Assembly: GCA_037893225.1 (NCBI GenBank)
Contig: JAZGUH010000084.1
Coordinates: forward strand, 186,001-250,000
From: Hippasteria phrygiana
Lineage: Eukaryota; Echinodermata; Asteroidea; Valvatida; Goniasteridae
Direction: 5' to 3'
DNA length: 64,000 nucleotides
Numbering within the stretch: position 1 is the stretch's first letter; the number at the start of each line of letters is the position of its first letter. Shown here piece after piece: positions 1 to 11,442 of this stretch. The notes below the pieces were generated by a model. It saw nothing but the letters and a program-made list of their open reading frames with translations. It did no database searches and was not told where the DNA came from. A program made the translations under genes and the position numbers.

Positions 1-1950
1 TGACGTCATCATGTATGTCTGTAATTCAAAAAGAATGTTATAAGACGCCTGATTGTTTCTGTGCTTTTCACTGAATGCACTTGTTAAATACACAACTTGT
101 TCTCTTCAACATTTTGTTTTCAGGCTTGTATTGGAGTAACTTGCCTCTCAAATTTGAATCTATATTAATATTATGTGATATGTTCTTGATAAAAATGCAT
201 GTTGACATTGTGGCACGTAGGAAGCAATAAAAAAAATTCTTTGAAAACAAGACCTTTGAATAAAGAGAGTTATTTAATGAAGTCTTACTAGTATATTTTT
301 ATTACAGTATATAATTGAAAGAAAATACGGTCTTATTAACCCTAATAGTCCTGAATTCTCCAATTGTAATATGATTTTCCACACACCCTAGGGAGGTACA
401 GTTAAATGCAAGGAAAGTTCGACATAATCTTACTGGTCAAAAGTTTCTCTGCCACAATTGACAAACCTGTCAACATTTTAGCGCAAGAGGGCGGTAGTAC
501 TTAAAAAAATACTCCTCTGGTTGTGTTTAGTGAACTGTAGAGGGCAGCATACGAGTTTACTGGTAAAAACTCATTCACGGATTTTGTCCGGTGGCGCCTA
601 GCACTGTATACCAAACTTAACTAACAATTTAAGGCAAACACACACATAGAGCGGTGGGTGAGAGCGAAGCATACCCCATGTAGTGTTTGAAAACGGAAAA
701 CCAGTAATTAACGCAACACACCTTAAAGAATAGACGGCTGAAACAAACTTTATTTGAGCAGTAGAAAATCACAGAACGCATTTTGTTTAATACATTGGGA
801 ATTATAAACTGGAAATTAAATGTAAGGTAATCCAAAAGACGATTGAGACAACATTTACTTGAGTGGAACAAAATACAACAATTATTTTTGAAAATTATGT
901 TAAATCCTCCCAAATCACAGAACGCAAAACTTGTTTACCTATGACGTAAAAAACATATTTCAAAAAGAATTACAATAAGAATTTGGAAAGAATGTTATAA
1001 GACGCATGATTGTTTCTGTGCTTTTCACTGAATGCACTTGTTAAATACACAACTTTTTCTCTTCAACATTTTGTTTTCAGGCTTGTATTGGAGTAACTTG
1101 CCTCTCAAATTTGAATCTTTATTAATATTATGTGATATGTTCTTGATAAAAATGCATGTTGACATTGTGGCACGTAGGAAGCAATAAAAAGAATTCTTTG
1201 AAAACAAGACCTTTGAATAAAGAGAGTTATTTAATGAAGTCTTACTGGTATATTTTTATTACAGTATATAATTGAAAGAAAATACGGTCTTATTAACCCT
1301 AATAGTCCTGAATTCTCCAATTGTAATATGATTTTCCACACACCCTAGGGAGGTACAGTTAAATGCAAGGAAAGTTCGACATAATCTTACTGGTCAAAAG
1401 TTTCTCTGCCACAATTGACAAACCTGTCAACTTTTTAGCGCAAGAGGGCGGTAGTACTTAAAAAAATACTCCTCTGGTTGTGTTTAGTGAACTGTAGAGG
1501 GCAGCATACGAGTTTACTGGTAAAAACTCATTCACGGATTTTGTCCGGTGGCGCCTAGCACTGTATACCAAACTTAACTAACAATTTAAGGCAAACACAC
1601 ACATAGAGCGGTGGGTGAGAGCGAAGCATACCCCATGTAGTGTTTGAAAACGGAAAACTAGTAATTAACGCAACACACCTTAAAGAATAGACGGCTGAAA
1701 CAAACTTTATTTGAGCAGTAGAAAATCACAGAACGCATTTTTTTTAATACATTGGGAATTATAAACTGGAAATTAAAAGTAAGGTAATCCAAAATACGAT
1801 TGAGACAACATTTACTTGAGTGGAACAAAATACAACAACTATTTTTGAAAATTATGTTAAATCCTCCCAAATCACAGAACGTAAAACTTGTTTACCTAAA
1901 AAACCTATTTCAAAAAGAATTACAATAAGAATTTCGAAATTAGCATGTTC
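1..1950. repeat. Tandem duplication, unit about 957 bp, two copies
   Basis: Bases from about 30 to 960 recur from about 987 to 1917 with roughly 2 percent differences and a few small indels. For example, GAATGTTATAAGACGC is at 32 and again at 989, and CTGTAGAGGGCAGCATACG at 534 and 1491. Short ORFs inside are repeated with the block and show no protein similarity I recognise. Unit identity unknown; it may continue left of base 1. Confidence 0.9.
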
Positions 1951-2199
1951 AGTTGATGAGATAGGCCTTATAGCTTAAAGATTCAAAAGTAAAAAAATTA
2001 CTATAAAATCATATGATGACGTCACCATAACGTCGCATCAATTTTCATATATAACACATGCCGGCCTACAAGCATTCCTGACACAAAATTGTTTAAGATA
2101 ATCTACTGGGCTACCTAGATATTACTTTTCAACTTAATCTGACTTCTACTTCGGTAAAAGTATGGCTTCGAAAAATTCCCCTTTCAGATGACGTCACGT

Positions 2200-3750
2200 G
2201 ACATGTGATGACGTCATCATGACGTAAAGGTTCGGCACACATTGTGAGCAGTTGGGGTAAGTGTCTGCCAAGTTTAAAAGTAGCCAAAGTGGCCGGTAAG
2301 AAAGAAAACGTTTACAAATGCTATGGGCAATATTCTAGCGACTTGAAAAAAGATTTTTTTTATGACGTCATCATGACGTCACACAATTTTCGCTTTTTAG
2401 GGCATATCTTTGAGACATACCAAAGCTATAACAAAAAGAATTTTGAAAATATCTTGTTTTGTTCGCTAGATATATTGAAAAGAATGTTACGATTCCAAAA
2501 ATTTAACAATTCAGCGACTTGAAAAAAGACTACAAATCAACCCTTTTTATAAACAGCATGCTCATTTAAGCCATGGTTATCTGCCCTTCCCAGAATTCCT
2601 TTGTGTTATATTGAATTTGGTCTAAATTTTGAAATGGCTCCTATTTCTTACTTGAGTGAGCCACGATCATGAAATTTTTGAATTAGGTACAGAAAAATTC
2701 AATGTATACATTTTTGTAATCGGATTGACCCTTACATGCGTTAAAAAAAAAAAATATTGTTCATGACGTCATCATGACGTCACACAATTTTCGCCTTTTA
2801 GGGCATATCTTTGAGACATACCAAAGCTATAACAAAAATAATTTTTAAAATATCTTGTTTTGTTCGCTAGATATATTGAAAAGAATGTTACGATTTTAAT
2901 ACTTCAAAAATTCAGCGACTTGAAAAAAGACTAGAAATCAACCCCTTTTATAAACAGCAAGCTCATAATAGCCATGGTTATCAGCCCTTCCCAGAAGTGT
3001 TATATTGAATTTGGTCTAAATTTTGAAATGGCTGTTATTTCTTACTTGAGTGAGCCACGATCATGAAATTTTGGAATTGGGTACAGAAAAATACAATGTA
3101 TACATTTTTGTAATCAGATTGACCCTTACATGCGTTTAAAAAAAAAAATATTGTTGATGACGTCATCATGACGTCACACAATTTTCGCCATTTAGGGCAT
3201 ATCTTTGAGACATACCAAAGCTGTAACAAAAATAATTTTGAAAATATCTTGTTTTGTTCGCTAGATATATTGAAAAGAATGTTACGATTTTAAAACTTCA
3301 AAAATTCAGCGACTTGAAAAAAGACTAGAAATCAACCCCTTTTATAAACAGCAAGCTCATAATAGCCATGGTTATCAGCCCGTCCCAGAATTCCTTTGTG
3401 TTATATTGAATTTGGTCTAAATTTTGAAATGGCTGTCATTTCTTACTTGAGTGAGCCACGATCATGAAATTTTGGAATTGGGTACAGAAAAATACAATGT
3501 ATACATTTTTGTAATCAGATTGACCCTTACATGCGTTAAAAAAAAAAAAGCATTTTTGATGACGTCATCATGACGTCACACAATTTTCGCTTTTTAAGGC
3601 ATATCTTTGAGACATACCAAAGCTATAAGAAAAAGAATTTTGAAAATATCTTGTTTTGTTCGCTAGATATAATTTAATGAATGTTACGATTTTCAAAATT
3701 CAAAAATTCATAAAAAATTACGTGATGACGTCATCATGACGTAAAAGTTC
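2200..3750. repeat. Tandem array, unit about 400 bp, with TGACGTCA palindromes
   Basis: The block beginning GACGTCATCATGACGTCACA recurs near 2364, 2762, 3159 and 3561 (spacing 397-402 bp), with a partial copy at each end. Each unit has two overlapping TGACGTCA octamers, then a conserved AGGGCATATCTTTGAGACAT stretch and an AT-rich half. It looks like a satellite or tandemly copied TE. A related array lies at 27.1-29.0 kb. Confidence 0.88.
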
Positions 3751-3869
3751 GGCATGCATCCTGAGCAGTTGGTCTAAGTGTCTGTTAAATTTAAAGGCAA
3801 TCGGCTGCATAAAAGTAGCCAAAGTGCCTGGCAGAAAGAAAACGTGTACAAATGCTATGGGCAAAAAGT

Positions 3870-3887
3870 CTGAAAAAGAAAAAAAAA

Positions 3888-3919
<32 letters not shown>

Positions 3920-4092
3920 ATCTTAACGAAAACAAGGGCTGTTTCGAAAAACTTTCGAAACAGCCAAAAAATCTTAACGAAAACAAGGGCTGTTTCGAAA
4001 AACTTTCGAAACAGCCAAAAAAAAACAAAAAAAAGAAAAAAAAAAAAATCTTAACGAAAACAAGGGCTGTTTCGAAAAACTTTCGAAACAGC

Positions 4093-4143
<51 letters not shown>

Positions 4144-4250
4144 ACGAAAACAAGGGCTGTTTCGGAAAACTTCCGAAACAGCCAAAAAAAAAAATCTTAA
4201 CGAAAACAAGGGCTGTTTCGAAAAACTTTCGAAACAGCCAATAAAGGAAG
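3870..4250. repeat. Array of five identical-arm hairpins separated by poly-A tracts
   Basis: Five copies of a block beginning TCTTAACGAAAACAAGGG are separated by A-rich tracts of 8-55 bases. Each holds an inverted repeat GGCTGTTTCGAA-aaact-TTCGAAACAGCC (12-bp arms). Copies start near 3921, 3970, 4048, 4138 and 4194. In the fourth copy the stem changes on both sides (CGG...CCG for CGA...TCG), so pairing is kept. No coding content; ORFs here are poly-Lys or poly-Phe artefacts. Confidence 0.9.
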
Positions 4251-6030
4251 TGAGAACCAAACTTTATTGTTTTGTGCAAACTGAATTTACATTATGTATC
4301 TTTGAATTGTTAAAATTTGAAAACTGACGGTCTGGAAAATCTGGAAATGTTGGTGATTTTTCTCATTGGACCATATTTGTCCCATCTGTAAATATGCTGA
4401 TAGCTCTTTAAACAAATTGAGGTTTGCCTACGGGGACTAAGATGTGATGCAGCCTCAAATTTAGTGTAAACAGACATTTCTGATATTATGTGTGGATATA
4501 AGGGATGGGGGTGGGGGGGGGGGGGTTTAAGAATTAATCTGTTTAGAAATGTTTCAAGCAAAATTTCTGGAGGTAACCTGTGTGTGGTTTTTGACAATTT
4601 TTGTGATTTGACATGATATGCATGTATATGTGTAAATGTAAAGTATGTCTTAAAAAACAATCAGCTAACCATGAAGGAAACAAGAAAACAAACTGAATTT
4701 ACAATAGCTGAAGATATGTAAGTTTCGGTCATGTGGGTATAGTGGCCTATTGGGTCATCTGGCCATCAGAAGGGGGAGGGGTCATTTAGACATTTTGTCT
4801 GTGGACCTATCTTCAGGCCCTGACCATGCCCCCAAAGGGTTGCGATTGGTCCGTCCTTGCTAAGAAGCAAACACATGCATCTAGTGTGTATGCATATAAA
4901 ATATGAAACCCATTTGAGCTGATGATCCATGAGGGCACGGGGGTGCGGGGGGGGGGGGGGTGAAAATATACACAAGATATTTGATCATCTCCAATAAGGG
5001 TGTTGAGGGGCCATATCTTGAAATGGAAACATGGTATAGTATTTCTGACAGCAGATTTTTGCAGATTGGATGTCATTCAACCTGGCAAATATCCCGAAGC
5101 AAATATGAATGAGAAAAAGGGGGCGGGGTACTAATTTTCAGGGGGTCATATCTCAGAAACGACTTTGACCGAGTTGGGCCCTAAAATGTTAAATATAACA
5201 TAAGAGTTGAATCTGCAGTGCACAACTTTATGCTTGTGTTGTGACAGACCTGGTACAGGAAGAGGCTCAGGCAAATCCCATGGTGGAAGAATGGATGGAT
5301 CCCGAAGCATCTGAAACTCTTGATTTATAACCGGTGAGGAGCATTGTCGGCTCGGGCCATTATCGGCGACGCCCTTCACCGGTTATAGACTATTTATTAT
5401 ACACGCTCCAACACACTTCTATTCCCATTCATTAACATCTTGTTCCTTAAAAACGTCAAAAACATCTGAAAATTTACCAACAAATCACAGTTTTATTTGA
5501 ACATTTTGCGTTATGTTAATGTCCATATCCAAGACGTCTAGGGCCTTTGCGTATCTGATCTCATTTCGGTGCACTTTCAGTAAAGTCCAAACCATACTAA
5601 AAATCGTTTTTGTCATGGTTTTCCTCGGTACCGAACAAACTTATTTTGACAATGTTGGTCGATTTTGCAATGACACTGAACATGTTGAACATATTTCTTT
5701 TCCCTATTTTTCACCCATGCAATAAAGAAACCCGCCTAGAAAAATTGAAGACAACATTTTTGGAGGATGGATAAAATAGAAATTCGTCTATTTCTTGTCA
5801 GAAACTTGACTGTTTGGTGTCGTTGGCTCTAGTCTTACCATGGTCGTCCTCATGGGCGTAAATCCCTGGGTAAATATCAAAGAGCACGGACAGTACGTAT
5901 AATCTTAAACATAAAATATCTACCATTATACTTGTGCATGAAAATGAAGGATTTGCGACAGACTCGTACCCCTCAACCATATCGAAATACCAGCAGTTAG
6001 GACTAATACTCCTGCGTTAAGGGTGCAGAT
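4251..6030. other. Mostly unassigned AT-rich region
   Basis: I see no convincing gene. It contains two G-runs (about 4508-4525 and 4948-4961) and a short inverted repeat around CACCGGTTATA (about 5327-5390) enclosing a GC-rich loop. The stretch 5225-5320 is open on the plus strand for about 30 codons but matches nothing I know. It may be TE-derived. Confidence 0.5.
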
Positions 6031-6988
6031 ATAATGGGCCTGCGGACACAATGGGGCGGACATAATGGGCCTGCGGACACAATGGGGCGGACACAATTGG
6101 CCTGCGGACACAATGGGGCCTGCGGACACAATGGGGCCTGCGGACACAATGGGGCCTGCGGACACAATGGGGCGGACATAATGGGGCTGCGGACACAATG
6201 GGGCGGACATGGGCCTGCGGACACAATGGGGCGGGCATAATGGGCCTGCGGACACAATGGGGCGGACATAATGGGCCTGCGGACACAATGGGGCGGACAT
6301 AATGGGCCTGCGGACACAATGGGGCGGACATAATGGGCCTGCGGACATAATGGGGCGGACATAACGGGCCTGCGGACATAATGGGGCGGACGTAATGGGC
6401 CTGCGGACATAATGGGGCGGACGTAATGGGCCTGCGGACATAATGGGGCGGACGTAATGGGCCTGCGGACATAATGGGGCGGACATAATGGGCCTGAAAA
6501 AGCGTGCGGACATAATGGGCCATGCGGACATAATGGGCCGTAACATACGTGGAACATTGTAGGGCCAGGAGTTGATCTCTTGTATAACATAATCGAACAG
6601 CTGTTTGCCGGTCATGCAACTCTGAGGCAACATTATCACAAAATTGTTTAGGTTCTTGTAAGTTTTCCAAGTCACGATGTTGCTGTGGGCCAGGATTGAG
6701 AGAGATATCCACACATATGGTCAAATCCAAGGGCGGGTCATGCCCAGGCACAAATATGCAGGTTGCTCCTCGTTTAGACCATTTGTGATAGGCAAGGCTT
6801 GACCGTGTATAGCTGTACTTATACTGGGTGCCAAGGGCTCTTGGAGTAGTTCCACAGGCCAAAGGAGATATCAGACACCCATGGATGTTAATCAGATCCG
6901 TCGATGATTGAAAGCCAAATTCTCCCATATAGTTCCAAGAACATGGCTGAAGGATAAGAAGAGCTATCAACAACAGCTTGATTGCCAT
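6017..6988 (-). CDS. Hypothetical ORF: signal peptide, 2A-like motif, minisatellite-encoded tail
   Basis: 323-codon ORF. Residues 1-18 (MAIKLLLIALLILQPCSW) look like a signal peptide. Residues 94-101 read DISLNPGP, close to the ribosome-skipping 2A consensus D-V/I-E-x-N-P-G-P but with Ser at the Glu position. From about residue 165 the ORF runs into the 31-bp minisatellite, giving a repeating RPIMSAGPLCPP/HYVR pattern. 2A-like motifs are known near the amino end of some echinoderm and other marine-invertebrate non-LTR retrotransposon and NLR-type ORFs, so this may be a TE remnant. No splice or expression evidence; it could equally be non-coding. Confidence 0.3.
   Translation of the reverse strand: MAIKLLLIALLILQPCSWNYMGEFGFQSSTDLINIHGCLISPLACGTTPRALGTQYKYSYTRSSLAYHKWSKRGATCIFVPGHDPPLDLTICVDISLNPGPQQHRDLENLQEPKQFCDNVASELHDRQTAVRLCYTRDQLLALQCSTYVTAHYVRMAHYVRTLFQAHYVRPIMSAGPLRPPHYVRRPITSAPLCPQAHYVRPIMSAGPLCPPHYVRRPIMSAPLCPQAHYVRPIVSAGPLCPPHCVRRPIMPAPLCPQAHVRPIVSAAPLCPPHCVRRPHCVRRPHCVRRPHCVRRPIVSAPLCPQAHYVRPIVSAGPLYLHP
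6031..6540. repeat. Minisatellite, 31-bp unit, about 16 copies
   Basis: The plus-strand unit is CATAATGGGCCTGCGG followed by ACACAATGGGGCGGA (31 bp). A sub-region near 6100-6170 uses a 17-bp variant, CACAATGGGGCCTGCGG. Because 31 is not a multiple of three and the unit has no minus-strand stop in any phase, all three minus frames stay open through the array. This creates overlapping ORFs of 195, 262 and 323 codons. Confidence 0.95.
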
Positions 6989-7315
6989 TGCAGTACCTGT
7001 GCAAGCAGGTTGTCGGGATCGTATACAATATCAAACAAAAGACGCAAAAATACTGTTCAAAGTTATTTACAAATACTCACACAGACTGCAACAACATTAC
7101 AAATCTATCTTTAGACACCAAGCAATGAAAATGAGGCTGAATACTTGTCGATGGTACAAGATTCAAAAAAATAATTGTTAAAAATCAGGAGCACAAAAAT
7201 TTAACATGGTTACCATGGTGATATAACTATGGTATTAGTATTGTGGTCGTAAAACTGAGGTACTATGGTATTGTGGTCGTAGCTGAGGTACTTTATCATG
7301 GTAATACCATATGGT

Positions 7316-7488
7316 TCCGTTTCATAGACCTTATCTAAAATACCGCCTGGTTGAGACGTCACAATGGTAAAAATGCATTGTGGGAAGGAAAAAAGGCACA
7401 AACATTGCTCCTTATTGTTCCTTCCCACAAGCCCTCTTGACCATTGTGACGTCTCAACCAGGCGCCGGGTATTTGTGGTCTATGGAGT
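7316..7488. mobile_element. Foldback MITE
   Basis: Imperfect terminal inverted repeats of about 45 bp. The left arm holds CATAGACC...CCTGGTTGAGACGTCACAATGGT, and the right arm is its reverse complement ending in GGTCTATGG. The short centre (about 70 bp) has no ORF. The TSD is not clear. Just left (7220-7320) is a local repeat of ATGGTATTGTGGTCGT. Confidence 0.8.
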
Positions 7489-8343
7489 ATAGTCTACCAT
7501 TGATACGGTTGTCATTGGCGAATCCGTCTTGTCGGACTTACTGATTGCGTTAATATCACACTCTCTGAAACTCCGAATTCTTGTCAGTTATACTGGGATG
7601 GGGTTCAAGGTTATGTCATTTCCAAAAAAATATTGCGTAAAAGCAGAACTAGTTGGAATGCATCATGAGTAAAGATATTCATGCAGTCGGATATTCATAT
7701 ATAGTTGCAGACCAGTAAATCGGCCCAAAATTGCCTACGCCGGACAAATCACGATTTGCGGCCTTCAAATTCTCTGCTTTTAGAGCATTTTGTGGGCCAT
7801 GAACTTGAGGGTTTGTAAAAGAGAAGGCTGGAAGCCGTGCACATGCACAGGACTGCCAACTTGTATTACTGTGAAATTCGGATGAAATTGGGCCAAAAAA
7901 GTGCTCTATTTTGCAATGGAGCGTAGGCATAATTTTTCTAGCTGGCGATGGGCTGCAGGACTCCTTTTAGTAGGGATCATCTTTGGGTGGAAATTTCTCC
8001 CAAAGGTCATTGGTTAATCCCCACAAAATTGAACAGAAACTGAAAAATGATGAAATAAGCTGTAATTTGATGTGTGTCTCGAACACATTGGAGAGTCATA
8101 AGTATTTTTCCTGAATTTTGGAAGTTGGCGTAGGCTATTTATCATTTGGGTATATGGAAATTGGAACGATTGATGATTTATTCGGGTACTGATTGGAATC
8201 ACAACATAACAACAGCCATCTTGAATCATATCCCAGCATGCTCTACACCACAATATGTAACTGCCACTGAGCATGCGCAATTGTAGGACACTTATGATTA
8301 TATACATACAGTTCGTGTGAATATATAATGTGTGTGTAATGTC
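7489..8343. other. Outer LTR element 3' LTR candidate and unassigned flank
   Basis: On the minus strand a G-run (PPT-like, about 8356-8373) is followed at 8345 by TGTAACGGGACA, a typical LTR start. AATAAA (minus, about 8176-8181) could be its poly(A) signal. The far LTR boundary cannot be placed, because no second copy is visible in this window. The rest (7489-8000) has no recognised content. Confidence 0.4.
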
Positions 8344-8694
8344 CCGTTACACTCCCCCCCCCCCCCCCCCCACAAGACTAAACTGGGTAAGGAAAATGGT
8401 GTGCAAAAGCCAGATGCCCAAGAGTGAATCCTCGCACACACAAATGTTAATGTTCAAATTCTGCAGTCCATTTGAGGTTGTTTGAAACGGTCCATTTACT
8501 TAATTCACAAACTTTACAAGTATGTGTCAAAAAAAATGCAACAAATCCTTTGTGTGTTGCACTGAAGTCGGTTCCTTCTTTGAGATTTGCATACAGAAAG
8601 TAGCAGGCCACAATTTACAACCTCTTTTTTTTTCTTCGAATAATCAACTTTCGCCATACTTTGGTGAAAATTGTAGGCGAAATTTTGTTTTCTG

Positions 8695-9027
8695 TTATTT
8701 TCTTTTTTTTTCAAAACTCTGAACCAAACGCTCAAATATTACTAGAAACTGAAAAACTTTCAGGGTCGTGCAAGTGTTCCTTAAGAATGGACCCCGCCAC
8801 TGTGGCGCAAGTTTGGCATTGAAGTGAGAGTTGGCGTCAGACTTAGGATGAGTGCGGATCATCACTTGCTGGTTCTCCATAATCTCTGCGGGACGTCGGC
8901 GTTTGCTCCTAGCCCGATCCCGATGTTTCTCCACCTGTTGTCTCAGCTCCAACTCATCACCAAGGTTACCACGATCAGATGTGTTCCACTTGTTCCCAAC
9001 AGGAGCTACCAGTTGTCTCCCAAACAT
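8695..9027 (-). pseudogene. Outer Ty3/gypsy integrase carboxyl-terminal region
   Basis: 110-codon ORF that begins in the frame next to the integrase ORF. It has a basic, Gln/Arg-rich segment (RQQVEKHRDRARSKRR) and then KLAPQWRGPF, the GPF/GPY motif that ends many Ty3-type integrases. After that it runs into non-element sequence. The join to the integrase frame is broken. Confidence 0.7.
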
Positions 9028-9893
9028 CAGTCTATAGAAGGCTCCACTCCAATGGTCTCATGTATGGCTGTGTTCAAGGCAAAGGAAAACTCGGCCACAT
9101 GAACATCCCAAGTGCGATGATCCCCTCCAACATATGCCCACATCATGCCCTTCAAATTTCTGTTTACCTGCTTGACCCAGTTGCTCTGTGGGTACAGAGA
9201 AATATACAGCTGTTGTACTCCCCAGTCCTTGCACACTGCAGCAAGAGTCTTGCAAGTAAACTGGGACCCGTTGTCAGATAGCAACTTCCTGGGAGCGCCA
9301 TACCTGCAGAAAAGCTGTCGGACCATCACACTTGCCACCTCTTTACCCGTCGCCTTACGGATTGGTATCACCTCTACCCACTTGGAAAAATGGTCAACAG
9401 CCATCAGAAGGTACTCATGTCCAGCATAACTCTTCGGCAGTGGACCCATCAGATCAACTCCGACTGTTTCCCAAGGACTATCGGAATGTGTGGATAACAT
9501 TAGGCCAGGCGGTTTCCGGTAGACAGGTTTCGTCTCGCGACAAATCTGGCACACGCGGATGAAACTGCGGATATCCTTCGAGACGCCTCGCCACCACAGA
9601 TGGAGACTATCTAAACGGTGAATCGTCTTGGTCCGACCAAGGTGACCAGCAGTGGGATGACCATGACATGCTTGTAGGACAGCAGGCCTCAACGACTGTG
9701 GCACTACCAGCTTCCACTTCCTCTGATAATAATAATACAGAACCCCATCCTTTTGACGATAGACTGGTGAAACAGAATCACGCATGTCAGCCAAAGTTGG
9801 GTCACCTCTCTGTTGTTCTCTGACTCTGTCTAGGTCTGGTATTGGTACAGGCAGATCTGGGACTGGTGCTGTACCGATGTTGCCCCACTCCAA
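9027..9893 (-). pseudogene. Outer Ty3/gypsy integrase
   Basis: 288 codons. The zinc-binding HHCC domain is visible (HGHPTAGHLG ... CQICRETKP). The core shows VDLMGPLP (first Asp) and LLSDNGSQF (second Asp). The third catalytic position, normally Glu in a P-Q-x-N-x-x-E-R-x-N context, reads PQSNWVKQVNRN, so Lys replaces Glu. An enzyme with this change should be inactive. Upstream codons continue open as KQAADLPTYSCPSCKRR. Confidence 0.88.
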
Positions 9894-9984
9894 ATCACGT
9901 CTGGTCTCCCATCTTCTCCTCTTGCATGACGGGCAGGAATATGTGGGTAAGTCAGCAGCCTGCTTTCGCTTAATGTGTACACAC

Positions 9985-10276
9985 TATTATGGCCCAACTA
10001 AGCCAAACCGGGAACACTCAGCTCAAATGAATGACTAAAGGAACACAAACTGAATCCACACTACAATTTATTAACACACAAAATAATTCACATACCCACA
10101 ATTACAGAGATGGGGCGGCGGCACTTACACCCAGGTCAGGCTGACAGCTACTGCCGTTCAAAGGCAGCGCCCAAGACTATATACTCGGGTTACCCTACTT
10201 ATTAATATGCAAAATATCGCTACACGACATAAGTAGTTCCATATACGCAACATAACAAATAGTTCCATAACATATA
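9985..10276 (-). repeat. 3' LTR of the inner element
   Basis: About 292 bp. On the minus strand it starts TATATGTTATGG just after a G8 polypurine tract and ends CCATAATA, giving inverted ends TGTTATGG/CCATAATA. It contains AATAAA in the part shared with the other LTR. The outer side joins the old element at GTGTGTACAC. Confidence 0.85.
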
Positions 10277-10290
10277 CCCCCCCCTTCAAA
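10277..10290 (-). other. Polypurine tract of the inner element
   Basis: On the minus strand TTTGAAGGGGGGGG directly precedes the LTR start TATATGTTATGG. Its position and composition are those of the plus-strand primer of LTR retrotransposons. Confidence 0.8.
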
Positions 10291-10857
10291 GAATCGACCC
10301 TGTCGATTTCCAGAAATTTAAAAGTGAAGACAATACTTCTTTTTTTTTACAATAATAAACTCACTCTTCAAACAACCTTTAAGATGTGATACATATTTTG
10401 GGGGTTTGTTTTGGTTTTTTTAGCGGAAAGTCACATAAATACGATAGTCATAATCCAAAACTTCTACTAGATGTTTACGATTGCTGGCCAGGCTTTATGT
10501 AGAAATTTTAAGATTATTTCTGTCAAACTCATGAATGACTGCACAAACTCGCGCTAATGGAAAGAAACCGATAATTATAACTCGTAAACAGGGTTATTTT
10601 GCGCAAATAGGAGGCCTCAAACTTGACTGAAAATGGCGTTTGAATTTTTAACATAACTACGTTTTAACTACCATTTAATAACCACTATAACTTGAAAACA
10701 CATCTATTTACAAACCCATCTATTTTCTGGTATCTATACAAGAATAACCTCGCAAAAAATAACACCACAAATTAACAGGAACTCAATGCAATATTGTCCC
10801 CTTAATATAAATAATAATTTGACATTAATTAAAACGACGCATTCTGAGATTTTACAT
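10291..10857. other. Inner element 3' untranslated region
   Basis: AT-rich sequence between the pol stop and the PPT, with no ORF or motif recognised. Its length (about 570 bp) is on the long side for a Ty3-type 3' UTR, and an extra env-like ORF is not present. Confidence 0.6.
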
Positions 10858-11442
10858 TTACTTTACTTTACCTGTTATTCTTACAGGTTGTTCCTTTAAA
10901 TAAGCTAATGTTGCATCATTCAAGTGTTCGGTTGGTTCCCAAGTATTAAATTTCGAAGGAAAATCTAACCATTTAACTAAATAGTGTAGTTTCCCATCTA
11001 TGAATTTTCCTTTGATAACTTTTTCCACTGAATATTCGCGATCAACAGTTTCTGATAAGGACGGCAGTCCTGGGACGTTGATTGTCTGCTCGTTAGACGA
11101 ATGTTTCGCAAGTAATTGCTGAAATGAGTTCGTAGGAAAGTCGCTGTCATTTAACTCTTGTATCGAAGCTCTTGCGTCAAGTTCGATGGGAACAGTATCA
11201 TTCGAGGGTCGTATATATCTATCGTAGGCAAATTTCATGCGATTTGCATGAATTGGTGAAGATAGAAGTTTATTGTTCTCCAAGTTTCTGACCATGAAAT
11301 TAGTTGGACCAGTTCGCTTTACAAGTAGGTAAGGTCCACACCATCGTTGTTGTAATTTTCCTGAAAGGCCAGGTTGAGTTTTCGGAAAAGAAGATGAATA
11401 CACAGTCACCAATTTCATATTGAACTTCTGTTGCATTCTCAT
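10858..11442 (-). pseudogene. Inner element integrase carboxyl end with chromodomain
   Basis: 194-codon ORF. RWCGPYLLVKRTGP near residue 35 is the GPY/F module. Residues about 137-176 (YSVEKVIKGKFIDG...LVKWLDFP...TWEPTEHL) form a chromodomain with the expected aromatic cage positions Y, W and W. Chromodomains in Ty3/gypsy chromoviruses steer insertion to marked chromatin. The stop is at 10858. Confidence 0.9.

Noticed and set aside
629..913. 94-codon minus ORF repeated at 1658-1870
   Set aside because: It lies in the 957-bp tandem duplication, is broken in the second copy, and resembles nothing.
3824..4279. Plus- and minus-strand ORFs rich in Lys or Phe
   Set aside because: They are translations of the poly-A/hairpin array and have no protein character.
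5225..5400. Possible coding fragment (DLVQEEAQANPMVEEWMDPE)
   Set aside because: Only about 30 open codons, no splice context and no family I can name.
6034..6240. 68-codon plus-strand ORF in the minisatellite
   Set aside because: It exists only because the 31-bp unit happens to lack stops in that frame.
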